Notes under the pieces: generated by a model
What the model saw: the letters and a program-made list of their open reading frames with translations, nothing else
Databases searched by the model: none
Told to the model about the DNA's origin: nothing
Position numbers and translations under genes: made by a program
Shown here: positions 7,542 through 16,024 of the stretch, in pieces
Layout of the letters: each line of letters opens with the position of its first letter
Numbering within the stretch: position 1 is the first letter of the stretch
Assembly (NCBI GenBank): GCA_050283925.1
Contig: JBNOAI010000007.1
Coordinates: 276,191-340,190 of the forward strand
Direction of reading: 5' to 3'
DNA from: ZC4RG25 sp023428365
GTDB taxonomy: Bacteria > Pseudomonadota > Alphaproteobacteria > Rhizobiales > Hyphomicrobiaceae
Length of the DNA stretch: 64,000 nucleotides

Positions 7542-9446
7542 ATGCCTGCACGCGGCGCTGCGATCGCATTGTCGTTCTTGCGATCGCGACAATCAAAACA
7601 ATGGATTGAACGTGAGGGCGGTGGTCTAGCCGCCCTCACTGTCGTCCTGGTTCTGGTGTTATCAGCGCTGCCGCTTGGCCAACTCACCATTACGGCCATC
7701 GCGCCTCGCGGTACGCTGGATGTGTCGGCGCTGAGTGCGCTGGCCACAGATGAAGTCGCGCGTGCGACGTGGAATACGCTCGTTGTCGGGATTGGATCTG
7801 CGGCGCTGGCGTTGCTGATCGGCACTGCCCTGGCGTTGCTTCTCGCGACGAGCGATCTGCCCGGCAAGGCGGTGATTGCTTTGGTCTTCGTCTTTTCTCT
7901 GATGATCGCGCCGCAGGTTGCAGCCTTGGCATTCAAGACCCTGGCTGGACCCGCCTCGCCGTTGCTCAAAGCGATCGGCTTGGCTCCTCCACCGGGAACA
8001 CCAAATCCGATGCTCGGGTCGCTCGGTATTATCCTGGTGATGGGCCTGCATCATGCGCCGCTCGCTGCGATCACTCTGGCGCCGGGATTTGTTGCGATTC
8101 CTCGCGCTGTGATCGAGGCGGCATCGCTCGACGGTGCAAAGCCCACGATGATTATCCGGAAAATTCTATTGCCGCTTTTGCGGCCGTACATTCTGGCAGC
8201 CGCATTGGTAACGCTGGTCGCAGGTATCGGAAACTTCGGTATCCCGGCGTTGTTGGGTCTGCCTGTCAGCTACCAGACATTGCCGACACTGGTTTTCCAA
8301 AAGATTGCGAGTTTTGGCCCGTCGATGATGACCAATGCTGCGGCCGTCTCTCTGCTGATCGCGGCGCTGAGCGGTGCGGGTGTCGTCGCGGCGGCACTGG
8401 CCCATCCCCGAGATTCCGTTCGCCTCGAAGCGGATGCGATCATGACGCCGTTCTGCTGGCTCGGGCGCTGGCGTTGGCCGCTGGCAATGATTGTCTGGAC
8501 CGGCATTGCGGTTGCGGTGGTCCTGCCGCTGCTTTCGCTGATCGCCGCGTCTCTGGTGCCTGCGTACGGCGTGAACCTGTCGTTCGAGACATTGACGTTC
8601 GGCCGGTTCTACGAGGTTCTTGTCCGTCAGGAGGTGACCCTGCGCGCCTTCCGCAATTCGCTTCTGTTGGCAGGCTGCGCAGCGATTGTCCTGGCGGTGA
8701 TTGCCGTGCCTCTCGCCTATGCCATAGAACGCTGTCTGGGCCGATGGCGCGCGGTCCTCGTGGTGCTGATCGAAATGCCCTATGCCCTGCCGGGGCTCGT
8801 GTTGGCGATTGCCTGCATCTTGCTGTTTTTGAAGCCGCTCCCGATTCTCAATGTCAGCATTTATGCGACGCCGTGGATCATCTTATTCGCATATGCGGCG
8901 CGTTTTCTGCCTCTCGCTTTGAAACCGACGCTCGCGGCGATGGCGACTGTCGGACCCGATCAGGAGGAAGCTGCCGCGGTCTTCGGAGCACGGTTAGGCA
9001 AACGCTTGTGGCACGTCATCCTGCCGCGATTGTTGGCTCCTGCTGTTGCCGGAGCGTTGCTTGTTTTCCTGCTGGCCTTCAATGAACTGACGGTCTCCGC
9101 CCTGCTGTGGTCTGCGGGCACCGAAACTCTCGGCGTGGCTCTGCTCAGTCTGGAAGATGCGGGTCTCGCGAGCGAGGCGGCGGCGATCGGCGTGACCGCG
9201 ACGGCGATTGTCGTCGTGCTGATGCTGCTGCTCGATCGGTTGGCGCCATTGTTGCCTGCCGATGTTCTGCCATGGCGCCTCCTAGCGCTGCGCTCCAGCG
9301 AGCGAGTGCAATCACGGACCGTTCCATCGACAACATCGAACGCGCACACGCCAGTGATTGCGCAATGCAGCAATCGCAAGTGGAGCGGCGGCGGATCCAT
9401 GCCTCACACGATCCAGCCAAGCCATCCGGCAGCTACGAGCCCGTAG
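7542..9446 (+). CDS. Fused ABC transporter permease (FbpB/PhnU-like, two BPD domains)
   Basis: The 634-residue membrane protein contains two complete binding-protein-dependent permease domains in one chain. Each has an EAA coupling motif: EAASLDGAKPTMIIRKILLP in the first half and EEAAAVFGARLGKRLWHVILP in the second. This is the layout of ferric-iron FbpB and of the fused 2-aminoethylphosphonate permeases, usually about 550 residues. The last roughly 45 residues, after PADVLPWRLL, are polar and low-complexity and look like a non-conserved extension. The start ATG 7542 is chosen because it follows the binding-protein stop closely. An upstream ATG at 7464 would overlap that gene. Confidence 0.88.
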   Translation: MPARGAAIALSFLRSRQSKQWIEREGGGLAALTVVLVLVLSALPLGQLTITAIAPRGTLDVSALSALATDEVARATWNTLVVGIGSAALALLIGTALALLLATSDLPGKAVIALVFVFSLMIAPQVAALAFKTLAGPASPLLKAIGLAPPPGTPNPMLGSLGIILVMGLHHAPLAAITLAPGFVAIPRAVIEAASLDGAKPTMIIRKILLPLLRPYILAAALVTLVAGIGNFGIPALLGLPVSYQTLPTLVFQKIASFGPSMMTNAAAVSLLIAALSGAGVVAAALAHPRDSVRLEADAIMTPFCWLGRWRWPLAMIVWTGIAVAVVLPLLSLIAASLVPAYGVNLSFETLTFGRFYEVLVRQEVTLRAFRNSLLLAGCAAIVLAVIAVPLAYAIERCLGRWRAVLVVLIEMPYALPGLVLAIACILLFLKPLPILNVSIYATPWIILFAYAARFLPLALKPTLAAMATVGPDQEEAAAVFGARLGKRLWHVILPRLLAPAVAGALLVFLLAFNELTVSALLWSAGTETLGVALLSLEDAGLASEAAAIGVTATAIVVVLMLLLDRLAPLLPADVLPWRLLALRSSERVQSRTVPSTTSNAHTPVIAQCSNRKWSGGGSMPHTIQPSHPAATSP

Positions 9447-9550
9447 TTTCAGGCCCAACGCGCCGGGTTGGATGAGCTGCGTTTATGGCTAGCGCGCACT
9501 GTCAAAGAAGTGTCATGCTGCATTGCTACTCGGGCCTGGCTTGATCACAA

Positions 9551-10603
9551 TTGACATACGGTGATGCTTTGCACGTCCGGTTGAATGCCGTTACCAAGAA
9601 ATGGACTGGCGATCCCGCTGTCGACGAGGTCAGCTTCACGGTGCGCGAAGGAGATTTCGTCGCTCTCCTCGGACCATCCGGCTGCGGAAAATCAACCACT
9701 CTGCGCCTCATCGCCGGGCTGGATCATCCGACGTCCGGCGCGATCCACATTGGCGAGCGCGACGTCACCCACTTACCGCCGGCCAAGCGCGGCGTTTCCA
9801 TGGTGTTTCAGTCATACGCGCTGTTTCCTCATTTGACTGTCGCCGAAAACATTCTGTTCGGCCTTAACGTGCGTAAGGTGCCGGCAGAGGAGCAAAGGAC
9901 GCGACTGGCGAAAGTTGCTGAGATGCTCGGCCTGGAAAAGCTGCTTGATCGCAAACCTGCGCAGCTTTCCGGCGGCCAGCAACAGCGTGTTGCACTCGGC
10001 CGTGCGATTGTTGCGGAGAAGCCGATCTGCCTGATGGACGAGCCGCTGTCGAATCTCGATGCGCAATTGCGCGTCGAAATGCGTCGCGAGATCCGCGAGC
10101 TGCAGCAGAAGCTCGGCATCACCATGATCTACGTCACGCACGATCAGCTTGAGGCGATGACGATGTCGGATCAGGTCGTGCTGATGAATGCCGGCCGGAT
10201 CGAGCAGGATGCTACGCCGACCGCGATTTACGACACGCCGGCTACGATATTTGCGGCACGTTTCATCGGCACGCCGCCGATGAATGTCGTATCGCTATCC
10301 GATTTAGATGGTGATCTCACGTGGCTGGCCTCAACGATGCCCGCAGGACTAGCTTCACAAAAAATAGCGCTCGGCGTTCGGCCTGAACTCATTCGCCTCA
10401 GCGATACCGGCTTCAAGTCGAGAGTGGCATCCATTGAATATCTTGGTGCGGACAGCCTCATTGAAACGCGAACAGGAGAGGCGAAGCTCGTCGCGCGTAT
10501 TCCAGGCAAAGCACCATGCCAGATCGGCGATGAGGTCTTTTTGACGTGGGACCCCGCCGTCACACACTGGTTCGACTTGTCATCTGGGCGTCGCATTCCG
10601 TAG
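9551..10603 (+). CDS. ABC transporter ATPase, MalK/UgpC/PotA type
   Basis: The 350-residue ATPase has Walker A GPSGCGKST (about residue 41), Q-loop MVFQSYALFPH, signature LSGGQQQR, Walker B CLMDEP and switch His in VTHDQLEA. A C-terminal TOBE-like regulatory region follows (ALGVRPELIRL). It is the only ATPase in the 6.5-13.8 kb block, which contains one fused permease and one UgpA/UgpE pair, so it may energise both importers. The start is uncertain: TTG 9551, 9569 and 9581 are in frame. The first lies inside a TTGACA that could instead be a promoter -35 element. Confidence 0.88.
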   Translation: MTYGDALHVRLNAVTKKWTGDPAVDEVSFTVREGDFVALLGPSGCGKSTTLRLIAGLDHPTSGAIHIGERDVTHLPPAKRGVSMVFQSYALFPHLTVAENILFGLNVRKVPAEEQRTRLAKVAEMLGLEKLLDRKPAQLSGGQQQRVALGRAIVAEKPICLMDEPLSNLDAQLRVEMRREIRELQQKLGITMIYVTHDQLEAMTMSDQVVLMNAGRIEQDATPTAIYDTPATIFAARFIGTPPMNVVSLSDLDGDLTWLASTMPAGLASQKIALGVRPELIRLSDTGFKSRVASIEYLGADSLIETRTGEAKLVARIPGKAPCQIGDEVFLTWDPAVTHWFDLSSGRRIP

Positions 10604-10645
10604 GCTAGAGAAAAAACAGTATCGGCACATCCGGAGGGTGAGGAA

Positions 10646-11947
10646 ATGAAGAGACGCCAGTTCATCAAGGGATCGGCTCTCGCAGCAGGAAGTCTGCTGG
10701 CGATGCCAACCATTCTCAGGGCGCAAACCGCCTCGGAATTTTCGTTTTTCTTTCCCGTGGCTGTTGGTGGCCCGATCACCAAGCTGATCGACAAGTTCGC
10801 TCAGGATTTTCAGGCCGAGAATAGCGGAATCAAGGTCAATCCGATTTACGCCGGTACGTATCAGGAAACGATCGTAAAGGCGCTCACCGCACACAAGGCC
10901 GGCTCTGCGCCCGCGACTTCAGTTCTTCTGTCGACGGACATGTTCACGTTGATCGACGAGGATGCGATCGTCCCGATCGACGAGTTCATCAAGACGGACG
11001 ACGACAAGAAGTGGCTGCAGAGCTTCTTCCCTGGCTTCATGCTGAACAGTCAGACCGGCGGCAAAACCTGGGGCATCCCGTTCCAGCGTTCCACCGTGGT
11101 GATGTACTGGAACAAGGAGCTGTTCAAGGAAGCTGGTCTCGATCCGGACAAGGCGCCGAATACCTGGGAAGAGCAGGTCGAATTTGCCAAGAAGCTGACG
11201 AAACGCGATGCCTCCGGCAATGTTACGCAGTGGGGCATGCAGGTTCCCTCGTCAGGCTTCCCGTATTGGCTGTTCCAGTGCTTCTCTACGCAGTCTGGTG
11301 CAATTCTTGCTAATCAGGATGGAAATAAAACCGCCTACGACGCGCCAGGAGTCATCGAGGCGCTTCAGTACTGGGTCGACCTCGCGCAGAAGCACAAGGT
11401 GCATCCCACGGGCATCGTTGAGTGGGGAACCACGCCCAAGACCTTCTTCGAGCGCAAGTGCGCCATGATGTGGACCACGACGGGCAACCTCACGAACGTG
11501 CGCAGCAACGCGCAGTTCCCGTTCGGCGTCGCGATGCTTCCAGCGGGCAAGCAGCGTGGCAGCCCAACGGGTGGGGGCAACTTCTACATCTCCAGCAAAG
11601 CACCGCGCGAGCAGCAGGAAGCCGCATTCAAGTTTGCGCGTTGGCTGACGAGCGCCGAGCGGGCGGCGCAGTGGTGCGTGGACACCGGCTATGTGGCGGT
11701 ACGCCCCGACTCGTTCGAGACGCCGACGCTGAAGACGTACACCGATGGCTTCCCGCAGGCGCTCGTCGCTCGCGATCAGCTGCCCTATGCCGTCGCTGAA
11801 CTTTCCACGTTCGATAACCAGCGCGTGACGAAGGCGCTGAACGACGGCCTGCAGGCGGCGCTGACGGGGACCAAGACGCCGGAGCAGGCACTGAAGGATG
11901 CCCAGACCGAAGCTGACCGGCTGCTGAAGCCGTATCAGAAAGGTTAG
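10646..11947 (+). CDS. ABC transporter substrate-binding protein, glycerol-3-phosphate/sugar type (UgpB-like)
   Basis: The 433-residue extracellular solute-binding protein belongs to family 1. The N-terminus KRRQFIKGSALAAGSLLA carries a twin-arginine motif and a hydrophobic core, so export by Tat is likely. Mature-protein marks include TVVMYWNKELFKEAGLDPDKAPNTWEE and FARWLTSAERAAQW, typical of UgpB and related sugar-binding proteins. Two permease genes of the same class follow after a terminator-like hairpin, and the ATPase lies just upstream. The order ATPase-SBP-permease-permease and the fold favour glycerol-3-phosphate or a related glycerophospho/sugar ligand. No glycerophosphodiesterase gene is adjacent. 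Confidence 0.88.
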   Translation: MKRRQFIKGSALAAGSLLAMPTILRAQTASEFSFFFPVAVGGPITKLIDKFAQDFQAENSGIKVNPIYAGTYQETIVKALTAHKAGSAPATSVLLSTDMFTLIDEDAIVPIDEFIKTDDDKKWLQSFFPGFMLNSQTGGKTWGIPFQRSTVVMYWNKELFKEAGLDPDKAPNTWEEQVEFAKKLTKRDASGNVTQWGMQVPSSGFPYWLFQCFSTQSGAILANQDGNKTAYDAPGVIEALQYWVDLAQKHKVHPTGIVEWGTTPKTFFERKCAMMWTTTGNLTNVRSNAQFPFGVAMLPAGKQRGSPTGGGNFYISSKAPREQQEAAFKFARWLTSAERAAQWCVDTGYVAVRPDSFETPTLKTYTDGFPQALVARDQLPYAVAELSTFDNQRVTKALNDGLQAALTGTKTPEQALKDAQTEADRLLKPYQKG

Positions 11948-11961
11948 GGCCTGACGCAATC

Positions 11962-12004
11962 GTGCTGACGCTGGCCTTCCCGGCTGGCGTCAGCACTTTC
12001 TTTT
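11962..12004 (+). terminator. Strong hairpin with T-tract between the binding protein and permease genes
   Basis: GTGCTGACGC (11962-11971) pairs perfectly with GCGTCAGCAC (11987-11996) and is followed by TTTCTTTTT. It lies between two genes of one transporter. It probably protects the 3' end of the binding-protein mRNA and lowers permease expression rather than ending the operon. Confidence 0.8.
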
Positions 12005-12019
12005 TACAGTGATCACCTG

Positions 12020-12904
12020 ATGAAATCTCATTCGCGGTCGCGGGATTGGCTTTACGCTTGGCTTCTGTTGTTGCCGGCGATGGTGCTTCTGGCGCTCTTT
12101 ACCCACTGGCCGGCTATCGCGACGATTATCGATAGCTTTTACTCGACGCCTCGGGCGCGCCGACCGTCGGTCTTCGTTGGTCCTGACAATTATCAGCAGA
12201 TGCTGGGCGATCCTGTCTTCTGGCAGGCTGTCACCAATAACCTCTGGTTCGCGCTCGGTACGATCCCGGTATCGATCGCCCTGGCGCTTCTCATGGCGGT
12301 GTGGGTCAACGATCGTTTTCCCGGCCGCACATTCGTGCGCATGGCCTTTTTCACGCCGACCGTGCTGCCGATGATCGCTGTGGCCAATATCTGGCTGTTC
12401 TTCTACACGCCGGAAATCGGTCTTCTCGAACAGGTGCGCAGTGCTTTCGGAGCACGCGCCCATAACTGGCTCGGATCGCGCGATACCGCGCTTGCTGCCG
12501 TGACGGTTGTCGCGGTGTGGAAGGAGGCCGGCTTCTTCATGATCTTCTATCTGGCGGCCTTGCAATCCATACCGCCGAATCTTGCGGAAGCTTCGGCGTT
12601 GGAAGGCGCCTCGCGCTGGCATTTCTTCCGGCGTGTGCAGTTTCCTCTGCTTATGCCGACGACGCTGTTTGTCCTGGTCAACGCGGTGATCAACGCATTC
12701 CGCATGGTCGATCACATCTTTGTCCTGACGCGCGGCGGTCCGGACAACGCAACCACGCTGCTGCTGTTTCATATCTACATGGTCGGGTTCAGTTTCTGGG
12801 ATACCGGCTACGCGGCCGCGCTCACCGTCGTGCTTCTTGCAGGTCTCGCACTGCTCGCGCTCATACAGTACGGCGTGCTCGAGCGGCGCATCCATTATCG
12901 TTGA
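12020..12904 (+). CDS. ABC transporter permease (UgpA/MalF-like)
   Basis: The 294-residue protein has about six predicted membrane helices, starting with YAWLLLLPAMVLLALFTHWP. The EAA coupling loop is near residue 195 (AEASALEGASRWHFFRRVQFPLL). RMVDHIFVLTRGGPDNAT and the following segment are characteristic of UgpA-class carbohydrate permeases. It pairs with the UgpE-like permease 14 bases downstream to form the inner-membrane channel for the upstream Tat-type binding protein. Confidence 0.9.
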   Translation: MKSHSRSRDWLYAWLLLLPAMVLLALFTHWPAIATIIDSFYSTPRARRPSVFVGPDNYQQMLGDPVFWQAVTNNLWFALGTIPVSIALALLMAVWVNDRFPGRTFVRMAFFTPTVLPMIAVANIWLFFYTPEIGLLEQVRSAFGARAHNWLGSRDTALAAVTVVAVWKEAGFFMIFYLAALQSIPPNLAEASALEGASRWHFFRRVQFPLLMPTTLFVLVNAVINAFRMVDHIFVLTRGGPDNATTLLLFHIYMVGFSFWDTGYAAALTVVLLAGLALLALIQYGVLERRIHYR

Positions 12905-12917
12905 GCGGGAACTGCTG

Positions 12918-13772
12918 ATGGCGAACGCGCACTCCCAGAGCCAGAGCGCCGGGCACTATCAGCCGAAGGGGCTGGGTCTCGCGCTTGAGACCGTGGCTGC
13001 TTGGTCATTGGCGCTCATCTGGATTGCCCCGCTGGTCTATGCCGTGTGGGCAGCGTTTCATCCGCCCGAGTTCTCGACGCGGTTTGATCTGTTTGCGCCG
13101 TTGACGCTCCAGAACTTCGTGCGCGCCTGGGATGCGGCGCCGTTCGCTCGTTATTTTCTCAATACGTTCGTGTTGGTCACGCTCGTGCTTGCGTGCCAGC
13201 TCGTCCTGTGCACGCTCGCTGCATACGCATTTGCGCGTTACGAATTTCCTGGCCGCAACATCGCGTTCGCCTTGGTTCTCGTACAACTGATGATCATGCC
13301 GGACGTGCTGCTCGTCGAGAATTATCGCACGATGAGTAATCTCCGGCTGGTCGATTCCATCCCCGCCATCGGTTTGCCGTACGTGGCTTCAGCGTTCGGA
13401 ATCTTCCTGCTCCGGCAGACCTTCAAGCAGGTTCCGCGCGAACTGGATGATGCCGCCCGCGTCGAAGGCGCGACCGGTCTTCAAACGCTGCTGAAAGTCT
13501 ACGTACCGCTCGGAAAACCGGTTTATCTCGCGTATGGGCTGGTTTCGGTCAGCTATCACTGGAACAATTTCCTGTGGCCGCTGATCATCACCAACTCGGT
13601 CGAGGCTCGGCCTTTGACGGTTGGTCTACAGGTCTTTTCGTCGTCCGATCAGGGGATCGACTGGTCGGTCATCTGCGCGGCAACGCTGATGTCATCCGGT
13701 CCGTTGCTGCTGGGTTTTCTTCTCTTCCAGCGACAGTTCGTCCAGAGCTTCATGCGCGCCGGCGTCAAATAG
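12918..13772 (+). CDS. ABC transporter permease (UgpE/MalG-like)
   Basis: The 284-residue second permease has six predicted helices. The EAA-type loop is DDAARVEGATGLQTLLKVYVPLGKP, and the nearby YHWNNFLWPLIITNS is a strong UgpE/MalG signature. The start ATG 12918 lies 14 bases after the UgpA-like stop. A longer frame from 12837 would overlap that gene heavily and begins with non-membrane sequence. It closes the transporter operon, and the next gene is convergent. The ligand is inferred only by class (glycerol-3-phosphate or sugar). Confidence 0.9.
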   Translation: MANAHSQSQSAGHYQPKGLGLALETVAAWSLALIWIAPLVYAVWAAFHPPEFSTRFDLFAPLTLQNFVRAWDAAPFARYFLNTFVLVTLVLACQLVLCTLAAYAFARYEFPGRNIAFALVLVQLMIMPDVLLVENYRTMSNLRLVDSIPAIGLPYVASAFGIFLLRQTFKQVPRELDDAARVEGATGLQTLLKVYVPLGKPVYLAYGLVSVSYHWNNFLWPLIITNSVEARPLTVGLQVFSSSDQGIDWSVICAATLMSSGPLLLGFLLFQRQFVQSFMRAGVK

Positions 13773-13837
13773 GAACTGAAGAGCCTTGGACCAAGCTCGC
13801 CGCTTGTCCTACGTCATGCAATTCCGCGGCGGATAGG

Positions 13838-15673
13838 TTAGCAGCTTCCGTGGGTGTACGTGGTGCCGTCAAATTCTATGGATCCGGTCCAGCTATAACC
13901 CGTATAGCACACCGACGGATAAGTTGCGCCCGAAGCTGTATTTCCTGAACCAGATACTGCACCCACTAGGTACAGCATTGAGGTGTTTAAGTTTCCGGAA
14001 AATTCAGAATTATTTATACTGATTGTAGTGTCGGAATAAATCGCATTTGGAGCCAATGCCCACCAATATAGATTGGTGAAAGCAGCGTTATGTATCTCAA
14101 TAGTGGCATTGGGTTGTGTAATGTAAATGCCATATGAAGAATTTATGAGCTGTGAATTTTGCACCGTGAGGACATGCGACGCGGCGTTGATTTGAATCGT
14201 GTCGTCACCCGCGCCTGTGATCGTCGTATCCTGAATTCGGGTGCTGCCACCGGTTCCATTTAGAAAGACGCCATCGGACCATGGGCCGCTGATGTTCAAT
14301 CGGCTTATCACCGTATTGGATCGAGAGTCGGCCCAAACACCGTGGGTCCCGCCGGAGACGTTAAGCCCGGCCAAGTGGACGCTATCTCCGCCGACGGTAA
14401 TGACATTGCCGGTGGATGCCGTAAGCGTGGGCTTGCTGCCTGCAGCGGTAAAGTCGACAAGATTCCCTGAGGTCAACCCGCGGATTTGAAGCGTTTCTCC
14501 ACCTCCCAGGATTGTTTGATTGCCCTGAAGCGTGTGGTTGCCATTCAGATTGCCTGCCGTGCCGTCAGCGATGATCAATGAGTTGGCACCGGCATTTGTC
14601 GAAGTCGTCGAAAGATTGCCGGTGGCATCAACAGTCACAACGCGATCGAAGCGCACGCCGGTTTCCGCATCCTCGACGTCCTCTTCGATGGTGGAGATGT
14701 TCGTGGCGGTTTGTGTGGTCTTGCGGTCGGAGACAATGTCCGTGTCGCGTTCGAGACCTTCAGACATCCGCCGCTCTTGCGCCGTGAGGGCGTAGGCTGG
14801 ACGCGCTCCGGCATCACCGAACGGCAGCCGCAGGCGGGCTCCAATCTCGAAGCGATTGTCGCGCACTTTATCGTGCGAGTACTCGCCCTCGAAGGTCAGG
14901 CGCGAACCGCTCCAGCTTTCTATGAGATTGTCGACGCGCCACTCAGTGCGCACCCTGGGACCGGTGACGGAATGATCAATGTCTGAGTGATCGAAATGGA
15001 ACCCGCCCGCATAAACGCGCAGTTCGTGACGCGGTCCCGACAAACCTTCCGCAGTTGAAAAAAGCTTGGTACCGATTTCGGCGTCGAAGCCCCAGAGGGC
15101 AACTTCATCGAGACTCGTGGTGATCGTATCGACGGTGGTGATCAGGCCGATTTGGGGCCCGGTCATGTCGACAACCGATGTGACCGGAGTCATGATCGAC
15201 GAGGTTGCTACGTTTTCGCGATCATTCAGTGGCAGATAGGCGTTGGCGCGAAAATCCCAGCGGTCGCTGAGGGCTTCAATACCACCGGCGAGTTGATGAA
15301 AGGTGTTGCCGAAGGTGCTGCGGCGGATGTCGTACCCGCCCCAGATGCCGAAGTTCCAGCCATCCGGCATCATCTGACGATATCCGATGGCGAAGTTGCC
15401 CTCGCGCATATCTTGTTCGAATTGCTTGCCGCGGGCTTCGCCGAACAGCAGGGATGATTGGCCCTGAGTCAGCGGCGCCCACAGGACGGCTTCGCCGCGC
15501 GTTGAGTTATCAGTGCCGTAGTAGCCGCCGAATTCGACCCATGGCGTCCACTTCGGGGCGTTGATCGATGCCAGGAAGTCTTGCGCGAATGCGGGTATGG
15601 GGAAAACAGAGATAGCCAAGCCAGCAATAGGCAAGCATACGGATGCACGCCAAGCGTGCCGCCACATCGACAT
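13838..15673 (-). CDS. Inverse-autotransporter-like outer membrane barrel fused to a beta-helix passenger
   Basis: The 611-residue protein has a signal peptide of about 30 residues (AFA-Q). Residues of about 38-300 alternate aromatic and polar amino acids and contain EFGGYYGTDNSTRGEAVLWAP, GIWGGYDIRRSTFGNTFHQL and the WDFRANAYLP strand. These closely resemble the intimin/invasin-type (inverse autotransporter) beta-barrel. A Thr/Ser-rich linker follows, then about 240 residues rich in G, N, T and I with short hydrophobic repeats (VITVGGDSVHLAGLNVSGGT, IQDTTITGAGDDTIQIN). These read as a right-handed parallel beta-helix. It ends with two cysteines (SVCYTGYS...HGSC). The passenger DNA is less GC-rich than the barrel DNA. 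It is probably displayed at the surface; its target is unknown. Confidence 0.78.
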   Translation of the reverse strand: MSMWRHAWRASVCLPIAGLAISVFPIPAFAQDFLASINAPKWTPWVEFGGYYGTDNSTRGEAVLWAPLTQGQSSLLFGEARGKQFEQDMREGNFAIGYRQMMPDGWNFGIWGGYDIRRSTFGNTFHQLAGGIEALSDRWDFRANAYLPLNDRENVATSSIMTPVTSVVDMTGPQIGLITTVDTITTSLDEVALWGFDAEIGTKLFSTAEGLSGPRHELRVYAGGFHFDHSDIDHSVTGPRVRTEWRVDNLIESWSGSRLTFEGEYSHDKVRDNRFEIGARLRLPFGDAGARPAYALTAQERRMSEGLERDTDIVSDRKTTQTATNISTIEEDVEDAETGVRFDRVVTVDATGNLSTTSTNAGANSLIIADGTAGNLNGNHTLQGNQTILGGGETLQIRGLTSGNLVDFTAAGSKPTLTASTGNVITVGGDSVHLAGLNVSGGTHGVWADSRSNTVISRLNISGPWSDGVFLNGTGGSTRIQDTTITGAGDDTIQINAASHVLTVQNSQLINSSYGIYITQPNATIEIHNAAFTNLYWWALAPNAIYSDTTISINNSEFSGNLNTSMLYLVGAVSGSGNTASGATYPSVCYTGYSWTGSIEFDGTTYTHGSC

Positions 15674-16024
15674 ATCTAGTATCCCCCCGAATAGGTCGAT
15701 CGAGCTGACCTATTTCGCCCCCACTTTCGTAGGTAAGTGATTCGCGACTCTGCGGGAAAGCCTGTAATGAAGGGATTGGCAGCGACGTTAGCGCCTCATT
15801 TGATGACGTGCCCGAAGCATGTCGCGGTCGCGAGAGGTGGCTACCGAACCTCGATGACGGTTTGTCCCGTCGCGTACAATGGCAGTCCGGGCACTTTAAC
15901 CAGTCGAAGGCATTGACTCCTGGCCCCGCTGCACTAAATCCGCGCGACGCGGGCATTTGTCAGCGAAGTGTCGTCATCGGTTGTCACAATGAGGTGTTGA
16001 ACCTCTAGCTTCTGGGAGATCGAA
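15674..16024. other. Intergenic region between divergent genes
   Basis: In these 351 bases between the outer-membrane protein and the carboxynorspermidine synthase-like gene I see no convincing coding frame, tRNA or strong hairpin. It must contain the two divergent promoters. Confidence 0.5.

Noticed and set aside
7769..9085. 438-codon plus-strand frame inside the fused permease gene
   Set aside because: It is a shadow in another frame of the permease, with many Cys/Arg/Gly and no recognisable domain; the permease frame has clear EAA motifs.
11990..12895. 301-codon minus-strand frame opposite the UgpA-like gene
   Set aside because: The composition is that of an antisense shadow (Arg/His/Gln rich) and the plus strand encodes a clear permease.
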